Origin: Pyxicephalus adspersus
Taxonomy: Eukaryota > Chordata > Amphibia > Anura > Pyxicephalidae
NCBI RefSeq assembly: GCF_032062135.1
Contig: NC_092859.1
Span: forward strand, 46,741,791-46,805,790
Length of the DNA stretch: 64,000 nt
Direction of reading: 5' to 3'
A program made the translations under genes and the position numbers. This document shows, piece after piece, positions 22,861-35,732 of this stretch. Each line of letters opens with the position of its first letter. Positions within the stretch are counted from its first letter, which is position 1. Below the pieces are notes generated by a model. The model had not been told where the DNA came from. It saw nothing but the letters and a program-made list of their open reading frames with translations, and searched no databases.

Positions 22861-25800
22861 TAGAAAACAAATAATGTTTTGGGGTCTTAAGATTATTTTC
22901 ATGTGCAAAGCTGTGCAATTTAGCCTGTATGTGAAAAAAAGCAAAAAAAGTCTGCCATAGAAAGGATAACGAGATCCTACCACCAAAAACCTAACCTTGT
23001 TTAAGGCAGCTGAAAAACAAATGTAGTATTTCCGGTCCATGTGGTGGTTTTCAGGCAGAACAGAAAGTAAAGAAAATTGTTCATTAAGGAATTGACAGCA
23101 TTAAAAAACTCACAAAAAAACTTTCAAAGCATTCAGAAAGAGTTAATTTTACAAAATACAAAAAAAAATGCATGCAAAACTTTAGCACACATAAAACCAG
23201 CTGCATGGTTGTAGAACAATTATAATATATAAATGCTAATGACAATATATTATTATAATACATAAATAAAATGACACCTAAAAAAACCTGCTCTGTACCA
23301 TCTGTGTATCAAGGACCAGTCTCCTGGTATGCCCAAAAAGCTGAAGGCAAAACAAGGGACAGTACCCACATACCTAAAGAAACATGGTGCAATCCAAAAG
23401 AACTTTTTACATACCACAGAAAACTGGGGTCAGCAAGTAGATTTAAATGCTAGATATTGGTTTGGGGAATGGGGTGTCCTGTTTTGTAATGCTTTAGCAC
23501 AGCAAATTCTATGTACGTGTATATTTTTACATCCATTTTTCCTATTTTGTAACAAAATTTAAATTCTAATAAAAATTCAGATATTAGTGCAACAGTGTAT
23601 ACAGCTGGAGTCCAGCCTTTTGTAAACCCGAGTCTTACTCTGACTATGGATCAACATCTAATATTAGATAACATCAACATCTCATAGCATGATAACTATG
23701 TCTGTTCATTTTCAGCCTTTCACATCCACAGCTAATTTAAGCTGAATTTCAGTGAATATTACCTACATGGTTTACAGGTTTTCATTACCCAAAACAATAA
23801 TTTTACTGTTGATTGCTAAGCAAATGTTAAAATGAATGCAAAACGTCTACTATCATTCCAATTTAATATGTATTTATATAAGCTACAAAATCATATACCA
23901 TAATGCTTGGCAGAGAAAATCATTTTTGTAAAATTACCAGTCATGTCTATCCTAATCATCTGTAATGCAGTGAAGGAAAATTGTTTTTAAATTAAAATTA
24001 ATATACTTTCACTTTATAAATAAAGCCTAATCAAGAGCAAATGGTCCAGTAACTGCACAAAGGCCTGATTGTTTATTGAAGAAAAAAAAAGTTCCATTAA
24101 CTTTGCTTGCATAACTAAAACAGCATGTATCCTAGTTATTAAAATGGGAAAAATTGTAAATGCAAAATGAAAAAAAAAATATATAAAATTAGTAAATCGT
24201 TTCCTTGTATATAGTTAGTATGGCTACAAGTTGTGATGACTATATTGATCGTTTTCCTTAATGAACCACTATTATAAAAACATACTATATTTAAATAACA
24301 GAAGTGTAAGGTTTTCTGATGGTGACGAGCATGCATTCTTGCAAAACTGAGTATCAATATGGTGGTTTTTAGAGTCCACTGGATGCAAATGTGATAAAGG
24401 AAAACAGGGGAGGTTGGGAGACGCAGAGAACTGTAACAACCAAGAATAAAGTGCCTGACCAAGAACATTTGAGGTGAGCCTATACTGTTCTGGTTTACTT
24501 GCTTTATCTGGCAAGTTTTATCTGCTGCTTTCTTGAAATAAATACCTACAACAAAGAATACAAACTGTAAAAACAGTATCTTTAATAAAAAAAGTTGATT
24601 TAAAAAAAAAAAAAAAACTTTTCAAACTACATCTTACACCATTTATAAGATGTTATGCATTAAAATCTATATCATGTAAAATATACTATTTAGCTATAAT
24701 AATATCAATCATGATTTGAAGTTTGTGTGAAAGAATGGGTCAAAGCAATGCATGGACCTGAGCAATGCATGCAACTAGTTTCTTTATACAGGAGGCATCT
24801 TGAAGCTGCCATAGAGTAATAAATAGTTTCAGTAGGGGTGTTCAGTAAATATTCCCTGTGCTATTTTTCTTTATTATATAACTTAAGATAACTAAATTCA
24901 TGGACATTTTTGTTTTGATTTGTATGTGTGGATTACTTGTATTGTTACCAATATCTGGTCAATTTCATGCCAATAGCCCCATTAAAAATATATTTACAGG
25001 AAAAAGCATTAACGTGTTGAATAGTTATTTCACTTACTGTGTATTTACACACACACACACACACACACACACCATACAACATCTCATGACCAGAAAACAG
25101 ATACACTATACTGGACAATGAGTTAGGCTCTCTGTTTTATGTTTAATATGTAATCTTCTAATGATATGGAGCACATTTGGGGGTAACTTCATTTAGAGCA
25201 AAATAGGTCTATATACAGATTGTACATTCTGACTGTAAAAAGTAAATAATCAGGAATGGGAGGAAGAACTGAAAATTCCGGAACCAGAGATCACTTTTTC
25301 TGTCATGTTGTCTAGCAGTACCCACAATACTCAAGTATTTGTACAAAGGGAATGACAAATTATGCATTTTTGTATGTGGATAAAAAGTGTTGTCTTTCAG
25401 TAATAGTGTAGGAAAGTTACAATTAATTAAATTAACTAATTTTTGGTAGTTTTGGATTTCTTCTAACAAGGATAGACAAATCCCAGAAGTTTAGAAACTA
25501 ATAAATCCAAAAAAGTACAAAATGTTCTTCTTACCTTGGAACATTTCTGTTATAATTCTGGCACCATAAAGGTTCCTGGTGACTGTTGGAATCTGCTAAG
25601 TCTCTCTAAAAACTGTGAACATGTCTGCTTACAGAAAATATATTGATTTCATATTTATTTATTATAATTTAGAAACAAAATGTAAGAACTAGGAAGGAGA
25701 CAACTACTGCTATTCGCCACTATGGTTCCAGAAATCTTTGGTCACTTATTAAAAAGAAACTAAATTCTGCACAAAAAAAAAAAAGCAGACGAAGAGCAAA

Positions 25801-26876
25801 GGACTGCTCACCAGTATTGCCTATAGTTTCTCTGGGTGAAGGTGGCTATCTTGGTAGAGGCGAGGCAGGACAACAGTTAACAACACAGTAGTGACATCAT
25901 CAAATCCTGTTTCTAGGCACCTCACATTCTAGGAGGCAAAGTGCTATTTTGAGGGAGAACCTAAAAGAAAATGTAGAGTTTTGAGAGCAGTAAATTTGAA
26001 CTTACAAATGTGTCCTATAGAATGGCACTTTATATTTTTTTAGATCCAGGTTATATGGATATCTATATATTATTTAAAATATTAATAAAAACTTTAAAAC
26101 TGACACAAAACAATCACAGTGTCTAACAAGCCCCACCTTAACTTAATAATCAAAGAAGAAATCAGCATAGATTCTACAGAACAGGTTTTAGTTGTCCACA
26201 TTGTAAATATTATTACAAATAACCGTTAGGTATTACAGCTGCTAATTTATCAGCACTGTGAACCCAAGAACAGGGATCTTAGTACATGAATAAAGCTTAA
26301 AAGATTAAAAGGTTTTTTTTCCAATTGAAAACACTGCTGAGACATTCTAGAAAATGTTAAATTTCTAGGCAATGACTAATGACTGTACCTGACCCTCTTT
26401 ATTTGAACTGGGATCTTCAACAGATTTTTATGTCAAGCAAAATAGAAAGGAATGTTGCTGGAATCAAAGACATATACATCATCATTATTATTATAATCAC
26501 TGAAATAATTCAGGAATGAGTTTTTTTTTTTTTTAAACGGCCTAGTCAATATGACATACCTTTTTAAGGATCTGACTGTTAAAATAAAAATTAGAATTAA
26601 TCATCACTAAAATCTAACTTAAGCTTTATCTTGTTATTGTAATTGCACAAATTATTCATTTTTTTTTTTAAACTGCAGCTCGCTTTAAATCAATATCTGC
26701 AACAAAGTATACAAAAAAATGAAAACTGTATTTTTTGGCAAAAAACATAAGTGATAAACAGTGTTTTAAGGTGGTTAGTTCATATTTTAAAACATATCCT
26801 TTTCAGGAGGGTTTACACACACCTGCACTAACAATTTGAAGTGGCCGGTGCTATATATATCTTAATAGTGCTATAT
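22861..26876. other. No gene seen
   Basis: AT-rich sequence. It has a CA microsatellite at 25048-25072, A/T tracts near 24600 and 26520, and no recognisable element ends. Open frames such as 24139-24468 (minus) lack motifs and splice signals. Confidence 0.45.
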
Positions 26877-27178
26877 GGGTAGCATAGCGGCTCGGAGGTT
26901 AGCACTCTGGCCTTTGCAGTGCTGGGACAGGACACTATCTGCATGGAGGTTGCAGGTTCCCCCGTGTTTGTGTGGGTTTCCTCCAGATACTCCAGTTTCC
27001 TCCCACATACTAAAAACATTCAGTTAGGTTAATCGGCTTCCCCCCCAAAATTGACCTTAGGATGTATTAAAAGACATATGAGCCTTTTGATACACTACTA
27101 CTGACATGACTATGGACTTTATAAAGTGATGCATACTATGTTGGCACTATATAAATACTGTATAATAATAATAATAAG
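26877..27178 (+). mobile_element. tRNA-derived SINE, copy 2, with LINE-type tail
   Basis: The head GGGTAGCATAGCGGCTCGG corresponds to the A-box region of copy 1; the B-box has decayed. The body shares GCATGGAGGTTGCAGGTTC and GTGTGGGTTTCCTCC with copy 1 and extends it with CTCCAGTTTCCTCCCACA. The 3' end ACTATGTTGGCACTATATAA then (ATA)n resembles the tails at 30560, 56480 and similar sites, as expected if the SINE used an L2-type LINE for mobilisation. Confidence 0.8.
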
Positions 27179-27289
27179 TGGTGAGAAATATTGGACTAGT
27201 ATCACAAAACTTTTTTTGTGACAGAAGAACATGCATACAAAATTAAAATAGGCTGCTCGGGTACCTCATTTAGATGCATTTTGGATAAT

Positions 27290-28400
27290 TCTGTTACACA
27301 ATTAAATATTCAGCACAATGCACATATACAGCTCTCCATACTTTGACCTATTACACATACAGCTAGTTGTACTTCACCACACTGCAGCTTTCTGTATATC
27401 ACACTATTATATATACAGATAACAATAGGTCACCCTATCAGAGACCCAGGTACATTTACATCACACCATTACACATACAGTTGACAGTACTTCACACTCT
27501 TACACATCCAACTCATTGTATGGCAGCCCATTAAACACCCAGCTCACTGAACTTCATTCAATTACACATGCAAGTAACTGTACTTCAACCCCTAAATACA
27601 CTACTCATTGTATTATACCTTGACCTGTACTTCACACCATATTATGCTCATTGTATAGTACCCCAATGCACATCCAACTCACTGTACACCAGGACACTTT
27701 CAGCTCACTGTATTTCACCTCATTACACATCCAACTAATTGTGTGCTAACCCATTATGTATGCAGCTAACAGTTTTACAGTTAATTACACACTCAACTCG
27801 TTGTACGTCACCTTATTGCACACCTAACACATACAGCTAACTATACTTTACACGAATGCATACCCAGCTCATTTTACTTTAAACCTATTACATACCCAAC
27901 TCACTATCATTACACCAATATTCATACAGTTCACCATACTTTACCCAATTACACATACAGTTCATTGTATTTTACACCAGTACATATACTGTTTTTTTGT
28001 CCTTTCAACTACTACACTATAATATACCTGGACTGTATTTGACTCTATTACACATCCGGTTCAATTCATTCTACACCATTAACTCCAGCTCACTGTCCTT
28101 TACCCCAATACACATCGGGCTTACTGTGCTTCACCCCATTACACATTCAGCTCACTTCCAGTGACATACCAAGCTTACTGTACTCCACATTATTACATGC
28201 ATAAATAACAATACTACTTCACAAAGCAACATATAAAGTTCACTGTACTTTACCCCATTACACACAAAGCTAACACATCACTACACATACAGCTATCTGT
28301 CCTTCACCTATTACACCGCCAGTTTAACATATTCAATGGTACTTACCCATTACACAGCCAACCTGTTCTGTGTCACCACACTGCCTTTCCAGCTTATGCT
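27290..28400. repeat. Degenerate minisatellite, unit about 31-34 bp
   Basis: Words ATTACACATACAGCT, CTCACTGTACTTCACCCC and variants recur head to tail for about 1.1 kb. There are roughly 30 units, often with small insertions or losses. No repeat unit carries an open frame. The copies differ greatly, so the array is old. Confidence 0.8.
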
Positions 28401-30470
28401 ACATGATCATATTTATTGTTCAGCTCCACTATTTTTCGTGGTATCAGAAAATCTTTTACCAGTTAACACAAAAGGCTAGTTTGGTTTCCAATTTGTGTGA
28501 TATGTATGCCCCACGGTAATGATAAGCTAACACTAATGTTATCGAACACAATTTCTAAAAGGCATACTTCTACTATAAATATTTTTTATCACCCTCATGA
28601 AAGTATTTTGGCTTTTTTATGGCTAATGCTAATTAAAAAATATTTTATGATTGTGAAATAGCTTTTTGCCAAAACACTTTTAAATGGCAGAGATAATATG
28701 ATTGAATCTGTGGAATGTATTAATAACCCAATTCAAAGTCTCTTATGGTGTGCTTATGATGTGGTCCTTGTTCCATTAGTTGTTGGGACAACATCAACAT
28801 TTTCCTTCATTGATCTACCTACATTATCTGGCATGGTATCCTCTTACCTCTGGCTTTAACTTTTTCACCTGGTTCTTTCAGGATTCCACAATGTCTCCAT
28901 CTTAGCTAGAACCAATATTCTTAGCCACCCTGATGTCCTCTACTGTTCATCAAGAGACAGGCAACATTTCCTCATGTAGTAACATGTAGTTCTCCCCAAT
29001 ATGTAGCCCTAACAGAAAATTGAAGGGACACATAGGAGGCCAAATTTACCACAGGAAAAGTTTAACCTTCATTTTCACCTTTAAGCATAAGCCAAATCTT
29101 GAATGTGTAAATTTGTTGATATTATCCAAGACTAATCAAAAGTTAATAGGAAAAAATTGACTTTTCTGCAGTGTTGTTAATCTATTTAACATAGTCCTTT
29201 TACAGTCAGATTACATCAAAGACAGCAATGGCATTGATAAAACAAATCTTATAAGAATTTAGAAAATGTATTCCAGTTAATGTATTTGACAGCTAAAAAA
29301 AACATCTAAAATTGAGATTAAGAAGTCATCTGTAGTGATAGACTTTACTTAGAAGGGTTAACAAAAATGCTCACCAATTTTGCAATTCCTGACCCACTAA
29401 TATGCATCAGAGTACATGAGACCCAGTACTCTTTGTATCCACCATGTTTTATGAGATTTGAAAATGAAAGTCATATTGATAAAAGGAAAAATACTTGTAC
29501 TTTATGATTTAGGCCTAGTGTCTGACATGCCATTCTTTTTTTCAGACAAAACAATTTTCTGTGAGGGCACTGTGTGGAAAGTTGTGGCTTTTATATAGCT
29601 CTGCTAGCACAAAGAGGGAAAGAAAACATTGGCACTGGGAAGCACTACGACATTAATGGGCAAAAATAAGTCACAAATCATAAAATTTGGGGGACAGGTT
29701 AACCTCCCTGGCAGTATGAATACTAATTATTTTTTAAATGTAAAAGTGGTACATTTAAAATTACTTAGTATTTTAAATTTCCCGCCTTCCAGACGCACGG
29801 TCCCGCCCTCCAGCCTTTATTGGGCCCAAAAAAGTACTTTGTGGTATAGGTGAACACTTACTGGAGCCTCTTCTGGGAGTCATATTCATTGCTGGAGACT
29901 AGGCCTGCTGCTGACTGGTCAAATTAGTGTCCTTCTTTGTGACAACTTCAGGATATTTTGAAAACCCTACCAAAAGACAATCAACAGGAAGTGCCCTTGG
30001 AAAAGTGCCACCTGGAAAGAGAGGTGGGCTCTCTACTCTCCAAGCAAGGAGATGAGAAAATGATCACAGGCTGCAAATGTACTAGTAAATGGTACTTTAA
30101 AATACAGCCTGATAGCCGTGAGACTGTTGCATTATTAATGTGCTGGTACAGCAGTGTACTGCATTATAATAGTTTAGTAGTAGTATAATAATTATAAAGT
30201 AAATGCATGATTTTCAGTGTGTGAGGGTACACTTCCAGCCTATTTGAAATTAGGCAAGGTGCAATAATGCAACAAATAGTGTAAAGGGGAGCAAAAAGGA
30301 GGGCCAGGGGTAAAATATTTATTTTTTTCTTACATCAAACAATAAAGTATTCAAACAAGTAACTTCACATAATATAATTGTTGATTATGTGTACTACACT
30401 GTTACAAAACAGGTACACAATCAAGTACTATAATCATATTATGTCCTATTGTGTCCTACTTCCCCCAACT
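28401..30470. other. No gene seen
   Basis: AT-rich sequence. At 29697-29830 a block starting TTAACCTCCCTGGCAGTATG resembles the left end of the TTAA MITE family at 30822, but it soon diverges. No exon was recognised. Confidence 0.4.
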
Positions 30471-30471
30471 C

Positions 30472-30612
30472 AGATTGTAAGCTCCTCTGGGCAGGGTCCT
30501 CCCATGTCACTGTCTGTATCTGTCTGTCATTTGCAACCCCTATTTAATGTACAGCACTGGGTGATATGTCGGTACTTTATAAATACTGTTCAATTATATA
30601 TATATATATTTA
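30472..30612 (+). mobile_element. L2-type LINE/SINE 3' tail, copy 1
   Basis: AGATTGTAAGCTCCTCTGGG, GGGTCCTC, TGTCTGTCATTTGCAACCCC and TGTACAGCACTGGGTGATATG occur in order, ending in an A/T-rich simple repeat. The same order is seen at 49203 and 56396. This is the usual layout of an L2-clade tail; only the tail is present. Confidence 0.65.
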
Positions 30613-30821
30613 CAAACAATATATTACTTTAAAATTCATATGTACATATTCATACTTAACTACATAACCCTATGTAGTCACAGAAAGTTGTGAATTACAT
30701 ACATGAACACATTAGCATATATATAGTCTACAGTACACAAACAATGTAAACATACACATAGTTCTGCACTATACATAAACTCTGGACGCTTTTGGCACTT
30801 GTGGTCATCAGTGATTTTTAA

Positions 30822-31308
30822 CCTCCCTAGCGTTCTAATTCCGTTTAAATTTCCATGCAAAAAGCATTAAATTTTTTTTGCATGGAAATTTATTTTACAT
30901 TGTAGGCTGCAACTTTTAGGCATAATGCACTTGGATATGTCCAATTTTTATTAAATTTAATAATAAATTTTGAATTTAAAAAAAATGTTCAACATGTAAT
31001 ATAACTGTACAGTAGCATATATATTATATGAAAATGTCTTTGTATTGGACTCAATACAGCTATTTTGTATTGAATTCAATACAAAATTATTTAAATTTCC
31101 CACCAATCCACCCGTACCAAAGTCACCAGGAAACCCTGGAGATCAAAGGAGCAAGACGTGTCCCCAGGACCTGCGTAGACCAGCAGGACAACTGAGAAAG
31201 GTAGGTGGGTTTTTTGAGGTTAAAGCTACCCCATGTGTGACTCGGGATTACCGCTATTTGCAGGTTAAATCCACCCCGAATCACACTCGGGATTACCACT
31301 AGGGGGGG
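30822..31308 (+). mobile_element. TTAA-flanked MITE, 487 bp
   Basis: TTAA at 30818-30821 and 31309-31312 encloses termini CCTCCCTAGCG and the complement CCCCCCCTAGTGG. The interior contains CATGGAAATTTATTTTACATTG and GTCCCCAGGACCTGCG, shared with the remnant at 8524. The TTAA target and terminal design match piggyBac/Kolobok-derived MITEs. The frame at 31045 is inside it and is not a gene. Confidence 0.8.
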
Positions 31309-31312
31309 TTAA

Positions 31313-32678
31313 AATAAACTTTGGAAATAACCTATTTACAGTCAGCTTCATCTATTATTTGTAAATTGACTGGCCTGTCTTGATTGTCTAAAGGTCAATT
31401 TCCAAGTGTAATAGGAAGTGGTGGCTGGGAAACCAGGTAAGACCTGTGGAAGATATTCAAAGGCAGACACAGGTGGAGTGAAGGCAGAGGAAAAAAGCAG
31501 AGTCAGCTGTTATTTGAGTAAGCAATTTTGAACTGAATTTCATGACTGTAAGGTCAGTAACAAATAATTGTATTAAGTAATGTTATTTACTGAAAAAAGG
31601 ACAATAGTTCAGGATTGTTTGTTTAGCTATGCCTATATAATATTATGTCTTCTCTGTAGACATTTTACATCATTAATTCAACAAATATGTACCTTGATCT
31701 TATGTACTCATCTGCACTCCCTTGAAAAAAGCTGTCAATTTATTATATACATAAACAAGACTGCACTATTTACATAAACATACACATGTATCTGAACCAT
31801 ACATACAATTACAAGCTAACATCATCTCTTTAGTTAACTGTTAATTATAAAATGTCATATCAAATAAAAAGTTAAAATATTAGTTAAGTAACTGCTAAAT
31901 TGCTATACAGGTAAAAAGAAAGAATGTAACTATAGTGAACATCTAACATTCAACAAAAAAAAAAAAAAAAACAAGACACTGAAATTAAAGCAATTAAAAA
32001 CCATATTGTTGTTAATGTAAAAAATGTAGTAAAACAATTTAATTTCACAACATAGATACTGTTAACATAAATAAAATTAATAAGAAGCTGAAACATACAT
32101 AGTATGAGTTGTTAATTAATGTACATGTGAACTTGATTTATTAGCTAGTAGATTACTACCTAAAGAAAATGTAATATGCAAATTGAAAATGAAATTAATT
32201 CCTGGATGAGTGATTTCAGCTAATAAAGTCATTGTTATGCATGTGCCCAAGAGAGAACATTTATGACTATAGCCCTGAGATATAGAGTTCTGTAAGTTAG
32301 GACAGATTAAAGGGAATACCCAGCAGGCTACATATTTTTAGCAGTACCTAAGCACAAGACCTTGGCTAGTTCTCAGTATGAAAAATTATATTTTTTTCTT
32401 GTTCTCTGGAATGATTGCTAGTGTAAACACCTTATGTTCTCATACTTTTTTATAGGTTAATTATTTCATAGATTTTTGACCATGTTCTGATATTGTTTCT
32501 GTTGTATGTTTAAAAAAAGTGTGACTCAGTTTGTGAATACCTATCCTTTTGCTTTATAAGCTGAAACTAATGCCATATCTTGCAAGTGTTAATGCATTGC
32601 ATTTTTAAAAGACTCCAAACAGACTTAAAGATGTGTAGATATAACAATAACTAAAACAGCAAGTGGAAACTTTCTTAA
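31313..32678. other. No gene seen
   Basis: Very AT-rich sequence. It has an A tract at 31955-31971 and no element ends or exon. Confidence 0.45.
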
Positions 32679-33000
32679 CCCCCTAACCGCTAAGCCCGTA
32701 ATTTCTCGCACTAAATATTTTTGCTCTTTTGGTTAAGCCCGTATTTTTTCGCCTACACTAAAATCCCCACTTACCTGGTCCCGCTGTGCTAATCCAGCGT
32801 CGGTTCCGTGTTCCAGCGTCGGGTCCTTTTTACCAACGATTTTTTGCCCAATCGATCGTTCGTCGTTCGATTGGAACGATAAAAATTGGAAGTGTGTACG
32901 CACCTTAAGTTACAGGTCTACAATTTAAAAAAAAAAAATTCATGAAAACCTGTGACGCTTTTGGAACAGAAATCTAGAAATCAGTGTAACGCTCAGGTGG
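32679..33000 (-). mobile_element. TTAA-flanked MITE, inverted relative of 15785
   Basis: TTAA lies at 32675-32678 and 33001-33004. Read on the minus strand it begins CCACCTGAGCGTTACACTGA and continues TTTCTAGATTTCTGTTCC, matching 15785-15830. About 32833-32906 is a fragment of the palindromic CGTTCG MITE (GGAAGTGTGTACGCACC end), nested inside. No coding capacity. Confidence 0.75.
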
Positions 33001-33004
33001 TTAA

Positions 33005-33050
33005 GTAATTTACTATTTGTTAGCAAATGTTTTCAAACCTGGACCAGAAA
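33005..33050 (+). mobile_element. Fold-back MITE fragment beside TTAA element
   Basis: TTGTTAGCAAATGTTTTC and CCTGGACCAGA match the middle of the MITE at 39843-39872. The position directly after the TTAA suggests that this TTAA element also entered a copy of the fold-back MITE. Confidence 0.5.
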
Positions 33051-33309
33051 GGCTAATTATTTTTAACCACACCCATGGTCACAGTTGCAACATTCTTTTC
33101 AATGACACAACAATGAACCTCATAATTCCAATGATACCCATGTAGAAAACTCCTGCAATACGTAATTTGTACTGTGCTGTCATTGGCTGCTGGGACTTTA
33201 TAGCATCTCTGTTCCCAGTCACCATTGCCTGGTGTAGAGTTAAGCTGGGCTGACTTGCTGCTGGTGTGTTATTTCATTAGATTTACTGTTGCAAACTTTG
33301 CTTGTTCCT
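33051..33309. other. No gene; sequence possibly from an older repeat
   Basis: CATTGGCTGCTGGGAC near 33182 and the segment after the solo LTR (34046-34110) may be one older repeat split by the LTR. No gene is supported. Confidence 0.35.
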
Positions 33310-34040
33310 TGTCACGGCTCCACAAAGCAAAGTGGTGGACCCACTGTGTCACCCACCCTGTGGGTGGAGAGGTGCACAGGGCACAGGGTCTAAGCAGTAG
33401 CTTGGTCTTCTCCAGAACCCCTAGAGGTGGAGATGTTGTGCGGCAAGCTACTGCCAGGTTGCGTCCTCCGTGCCCGCCAAGGCAGGTGACTGCCAACAAG
33501 CAGGGACTGAAGCGTAGTACAAAAGGGAAATCCTGGAGGGTAGTCAGACAAGCCAAAAGGTCAGGACCGGCAGCGAACAAGGATGGTCAGGAAACAGGCA
33601 AGAGGTCAGGACAGGCAGCAAACAGGAGTAGTCAGAAACGAGCCGGGGTTAATACACAAAGAATCAGGACCAGTAACCTGGAAGCAGAGCCAAATGAACT
33701 CCTTGTTCAGGCAACTTCCTGTTGCTTGGTCACTTCCTTAGGAAGGGAAGATGGGCGTGGATCAAGTGAGCCACAGACATCAATCCCACCAGCAGAGGGA
33801 GAGCTGTTGGTGGGATGGTCTCAGGTGTTATTTAGATGTTGGCCCACAGAGGGAGCGCGTCTGTGGAATACTCTGGTTCTCTGAGGCAAGGGAGCAGCTG
33901 ACAGAGAATCACCTGACTTGGAGCAGAAAGTAAACAGAGTGTTGGATACGGAGGCAGAGATGACGATGGCAGCAGGGGGCTGCAAGGAAGGTGAACAAGG
34001 AGAAGACACAGGTGACCTGGACTTGCGGGAATCTGTGACA
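33310..34040 (+). mobile_element. Solo LTR of a retrotransposon
   Basis: Begins TGTCACGGCTCC and ends CTGTGACA, giving the TG...CA ends of an LTR. The flanking five bases are ttcct and ttctt, a target duplication with one mismatch. Length is 731 bp with no internal coding region, so recombination between two LTRs probably removed the rest. A diverged relative is at 6905-7510. The window's longest open frame (33225-33884) crosses the left LTR edge and has no known motif, so it is taken as chance. The TGTCAC start also resembles the gypsy LTRs at 36578, but the bodies differ. Confidence 0.8.
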
Positions 34041-34045
34041 TTCTT

Positions 34046-35291
34046 GTCAGGGCCGACCTCTTGCCTGTGACCCTGACTCTGCTTTATCTTTTCCCTTGAA
34101 TACCATGTCTGGTGGGCAAATTACATGTGTATGACCTCTGTCTCAGTATTCTGGACTTTCCTTTGCTGAAATCTTGGCACAGCATTAGCAGTGGGCTCCA
34201 GGTCCTCTGACAGCCCTTCTGGGAAAGCTCACTACATCTCCTTTTATAATTTGTAGGGAAATAACACAGGCAAATTTGGTGAAAATAAGTCCTTAAACAG
34301 ACATAGGGGAAAAAAACTATAGCTGTTACTGCATAAAGAGGTACCACATGCAAACGTCCTTACCCTATTACCACACCAATAGAGGCTCACAGATTCTTAT
34401 AAGTTTTTAGCTTTATGAAAAAAAATCAAAACCTGCACAGGACTGAGGCAACTCTGTTATCATCTTCCTTACTGTGCTCATTTCAGGCAATTGGCTTCTC
34501 AGGCACCCACAACTGCATTCTGGGGGCAACATATTTTCTTTAGTGAATCGTCTGTTTTTAGGAACTCTAGTGGTATATCATGGCAGAAGGTATAGAAAAT
34601 TGGGGTAGATGAAATGTCAGCTGGCATTTATTCCTTCATTTGTACTTTTTTTGCCATTTATCTCACCTATTCTTTTCCCTAAATGAATAGTGCTTTGCAC
34701 TGATAAATGACAAGCTTTGGCAGCAGAATGTTATATGAATATTCTACCAAGCTGTGGTGAGCCTAAACAAAAATATACTAGTAGTTCAGGCTACATACTG
34801 TATACTCAGTGGCCACAGTAACATATTCTGTGGAATGTCTTCAAAATAAATCCAATAATCTATCTTTTATCCCATTTTTAGGTTTGCCCGCATTGCTCAG
34901 TAGCATGACTGTATTGATATAGCTAAAACCCATTTATTTTGGCATGGTATGCTCTGAGTCATTGAGTTGAAAAGTTACAAAGAATCAAATCTTCTGCAAC
35001 ATAATTATTCTTGCAGTGTCCAGTGAACTGGAACTCCCAGTCACCTTAGTATTAGAACTACTGTCCTTGTTAAAGGTGAAGTTCTTATGTCAAAAGACAT
35101 GCATTTATAAAAAATAACAGTAAACATCATAAGATCATAGCAAGATAAACATTTTGGTACTGAATATGCCAGTTTTTGTGGCTTCTAATAGCTTAAAGTG
35201 GATTTGTGCCTAGATTGAGTACACAAAGTTATTTACATAATCTAAATACAAACCGTTTTACTATAGCTATAGTGAAGAAATAGTTGTTTAA
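34046..35291. other. No gene seen
   Basis: No recognisable element ends or coding exon in this AT-rich stretch. Confidence 0.45.
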
Positions 35292-35732
35292 AGTGGACCT
35301 AAACTCAAAATTTTTAATTTACATAAAACGGTAGACAACCCATTAATTAAAAATAAAAATTATATATTTTTTTTTTTTTTGCATGCAGCACCAGAATGGG
35401 AGCGCAAAGCCGGGATACCTACGCATGCATACCGGGAAGCTTTTGGCTGCTACTTCTGTGCATGCCCGAGATCAGGGGCCCTTTCTAATAGAAGAAAAAA
35501 ATTGTGAGAGTGAGATCGGCAATCTTTTTCCCCATCTACAATATCCACTGATATTGTGCCTGTGCAGTGCAAGATCATGTGATGTTGGAAAAAGAACCCG
35601 TAAAAAGAAAGAAGATGATCTTGGCACAGGGCCGAAGATGGATGCTGGGATGACGCGGGACCCAAACGAAGAAATCTTCCAATGTGAGAATAGAGGTAAG
35701 TGTGTTTTTTTTATTTTGAGTTTAGTTGTGCT
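35292..35732 (+). mobile_element. TTAA-flanked MITE, 441 bp
   Basis: TTAA at 35288-35291 and 35733-35736 encloses inverted ends AGTGGACCTAAACTCAAAAT and the complement AGCACAACTAAACTCAAAAT. The terminal sequence differs from the CCACCTGG and CCTCCCTAG groups, so this is a separate TTAA family. The frame 35383-35736 is contained in it and runs through the terminal repeat; it is not a gene. Confidence 0.8.

Noticed and set aside
27290..28400. Possible CRISPR-like array of regularly spaced repeats
   Set aside because: Units are contiguous and all parts diverge; no conserved repeat alternating with unique spacers, and the DNA is vertebrate.
33225..33884. 219-residue plus-strand open frame, longest in the window
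   Set aside because: Most of it lies inside a solo LTR with target duplication; no known domain, start context or splice support.
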